Positions 5,845 through 6,915 of a stretch of DNA of 6,915 nt are shown piece by piece. Position numbers and translations under genes: made by a program. Location: positions 1-6,915 of the forward strand of contig VBBH01000087.1 of the NCBI GenBank assembly GCA_005888695.1. The letters run 5' to 3'. Within the stretch, counting starts at the first letter, position 1; every line of letters begins with the position of its first letter. This DNA comes from Candidatus Bathyarchaeota archaeon (lineage in GTDB: Archaea > Thermoproteota > Bathyarchaeia > 40CM-2-53-6). The notes under the pieces are model-generated. The model was not told the origin of the DNA. It saw nothing but the letters and a program-made list of their open reading frames with translations, and did not search any database.

Positions 5845-5853
5845 GCTTAAGAA
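5845..5853 (+). promoter_or_regulatory. TATA box candidate for the thermosome gene
   Basis: GCTTAAGAA, preceded by GGTAAA, is the best TATA-like stretch in front of the thermosome gene. It predicts transcription starting near 5875 and a leader of about 35 bases that would contain the ribosome binding site at 5890-5895. Confidence 0.45.
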
Positions 5854-5889
5854 TTCCATTTTCGATTCACCTTCCAAGCAGAATTTCAC

Positions 5890-5895
5890 AAGGAG
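5890..5895 (+). promoter_or_regulatory. Shine-Dalgarno sequence of the thermosome gene
   Basis: AAGGAG is the clearest Shine-Dalgarno match in the window. It ends 14 bases before the ATG at 5910 and only 2 bases before an in-frame GTG at 5898, so the spacing is not ideal for either. I keep the ATG because the GTG would be too close for normal initiation and adds only four residues (the initiator, L, E, E). Confidence 0.45.
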
Positions 5896-5909
5896 TAGTG
5901 TTAGAAGAA

Positions 5910-6915
5910 ATGGCACAAGCAGCTGGAGGAGTTCCGGTACTAATTCTCAAGGAAGGAACAAACCGGTCGACAGGCAAGGAAGCGCAGCGAAATAATATCA
6001 CTGCTGCAAAAATTGTCGCCGAGACCGTTCGGTCGACTCTCGGTCCGCGCGGCATGGACAAGATGCTCGTCAGCACGATTGGCGATGTTACGATAACTAA
6101 TGATGGAGCGACCATCATGAAGGAGCTAGATGTGCAGCACCCTGCGGCAAAGATGCTGGTTGAGGTCGCAAAGACCCAGGACAATGAAGTCGGCGACGGG
6201 ACTACAACCGCAGTTCTGTTATCTGGAGAATTGCTAAGCGAGTCTGAGAAGCTTCTGGACCAGAACGTGCACCCAACCGTAATCGTTGACGGCTACAAGA
6301 AGGCGGCTGAGAAGGCAATCGAGATCCTTGACAAGATCTCTATTCCCATTCAAGAAAAGGACGATGAAACGCTTCGCCAGATCGCAACAACGGCCATGTA
6401 CAGTAAGGGGATCGCCGCTGCGAGAGATCTATTCGCAGACATAGCAGTCAAGGCCGTCAGACAGGTTGCTGAGAAAGGCGAGGGTGGACTGAAGGCGGAC
6501 ATTGATTTGATCAAGGTGCTCAAGAAGAACGGCAAAAGCCTCAGCGAAACAGAATTGGTCAGAGGCATAGTAGTGGACAAGGAGTTTGCACATGCACAAA
6601 TGCCGAAACGAGTCGAGAACGCCAAGATCGCTTTGGTAAATGCAAAACTAGAAATTGAAAAGACAGAGTTCGACGCCAAGATCAATATCAACAACCCAGA
6701 CCAGATGCATCTATTCCTCGAAGAGGAGGAGAAGATGCTCAAGGAAATGGTCGAGGACGTCGCAAAGACCGGCGCGACCGTGCTATTCTCTGAGAAAGGT
6801 ATTGACGATCTAGCACTACACTATCTTGCTAAGCGAGGAATCGCTGCTGTCAAGAACGTCAGCAGCGGCGACATCGAGAAACTCTCGAAAGCAACAGGCG
6901 GGAAAGTGGTTGCAA
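5910..6915 (+). CDS. Thermosome (group II chaperonin) subunit, partial
   Basis: This cytosolic chaperonin subunit assembles into a double-ring ATP-driven folding machine. The first 335 residues are present; the family is about 540-560 residues, so the rest of the apical domain and the second halves of the intermediate and equatorial domains lie past the right edge. The equatorial ATP-site motifs are intact: GPRGMDKML (45-53), NDGATI (64-69) and GDGTTT (95-100), the last holding a conserved aspartate of the nucleotide site. The intermediate domain starts near 150, and the apical domain contains [20 protein letters not shown] (219-238), including the MPK signature of archaeal subunits, and the substrate/lid region around 255-285. 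Archaeal genomes often have two or three paralogues; I cannot tell which this is. A Shine-Dalgarno (5890-5895) and a TATA-like element (5845-5853) precede it. It is divergent from the zinc-binding gene at 5728, with a 181-bp gap. Confidence 0.97.
   Translation, partial: MAQAAGGVPVLILKEGTNRSTGKEAQRNNITAAKIVAETVRSTLGPRGMDKMLVSTIGDVTITNDGATIMKELDVQHPAAKMLVEVAKTQDNEVGDGTTTAVLLSGELLSESEKLLDQNVHPTVIVDGYKKAAEKAIEILDKISIPIQEKDDETLRQIATTAMYSKGIAAARDLFADIAVKAVRQVAEKGEGGLKADIDLIKVLKKNGKSLSETELVRGIVVDKEFAHAQMPKRVENAKIALVNAKLEIEKTEFDAKININNPDQMHLFLEEEEKMLKEMVEDVAKTGATVLFSEKGIDDLALHYLAKRGIAAVKNVSSGDIEKLSKATGGKVVA

Noticed and set aside
5898..5909. GTG at 5898 as thermosome start
   Set aside because: It is in frame but only 2 bases after the Shine-Dalgarno, too close for normal initiation; ATG at 5910 gives a typical thermosome N-terminus.
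5867..6742. Long minus-strand open frames across the thermosome gene
   Set aside because: They are antisense to a strongly conserved chaperonin, and their Ser/Leu/Ala-rich composition is what the complement of such a gene gives.

Overview
The window looks archaeal, about half G+C, and probably from the TACK/Thermoproteota side (for example a Bathyarchaeia- or Nitrososphaeria-like lineage). The evidence is a group II chaperonin (thermosome) gene, an asparaginyl-tRNA synthetase closely resembling the Pyrococcus type, two KaiC/RadA-type RecA-fold ATPases, a tiny DUF5679-type zinc ribbon protein, and TATA-like boxes lying 20-45 bp before several start codons. The exact lineage is inference. Eight protein genes are supported, two of them cut by the window edges. 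Coding density is high: no gene-free stretch exceeds about 180 bases. I see no rRNA, tRNA, CRISPR array or insertion sequence.

Layout. Left edge: the N-terminal part of an MJ0936/YfcE-type metallophosphoesterase on the minus strand (203 down to 1), divergent from a 47-residue zinc ribbon gene (343-486, +). Next comes a 585-residue protein (616-2373, +) with a signal peptide, a beta-rich extracytoplasmic domain bearing many N-glycosylation sequons, one membrane helix and a cytoplasmic KaiC/RadA-like ATPase. It converges, with only 4 bp between stop codons, on a soluble single-domain KaiC-like ATPase (3121-2378, -). Upstream of the latter is a 177-bp intergenic stretch containing palindromes, then asnS (4621-3299, -). 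asnS diverges from an uncharacterised coiled-coil protein (4695-5276, +), the two sharing what looks like one symmetric TATA element. That protein converges, with overlapping stop codons, on an uncharacterised zinc-binding protein (5728-5273, -). The right end is a thermosome subunit gene (5910 to the edge, +).

How the genes relate. asnS and the thermosome are housekeeping genes (Asn-tRNA formation, protein folding). The most interesting part is the convergent ATPase pair at 616-3121: a membrane-anchored RecA-fold ATPase with an extracellular domain beside a soluble KaiC-like ATPase. A working hypothesis is outside-in signalling through RecA-fold ATPases; this is inferred from architecture and adjacency only.

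Translation signals are notable: four of the eight genes (metallophosphoesterase, membrane ATPase, KaiC-like ATPase, asnS) appear to begin with TTG, in each case with no in-frame ATG available at the expected N-terminus.
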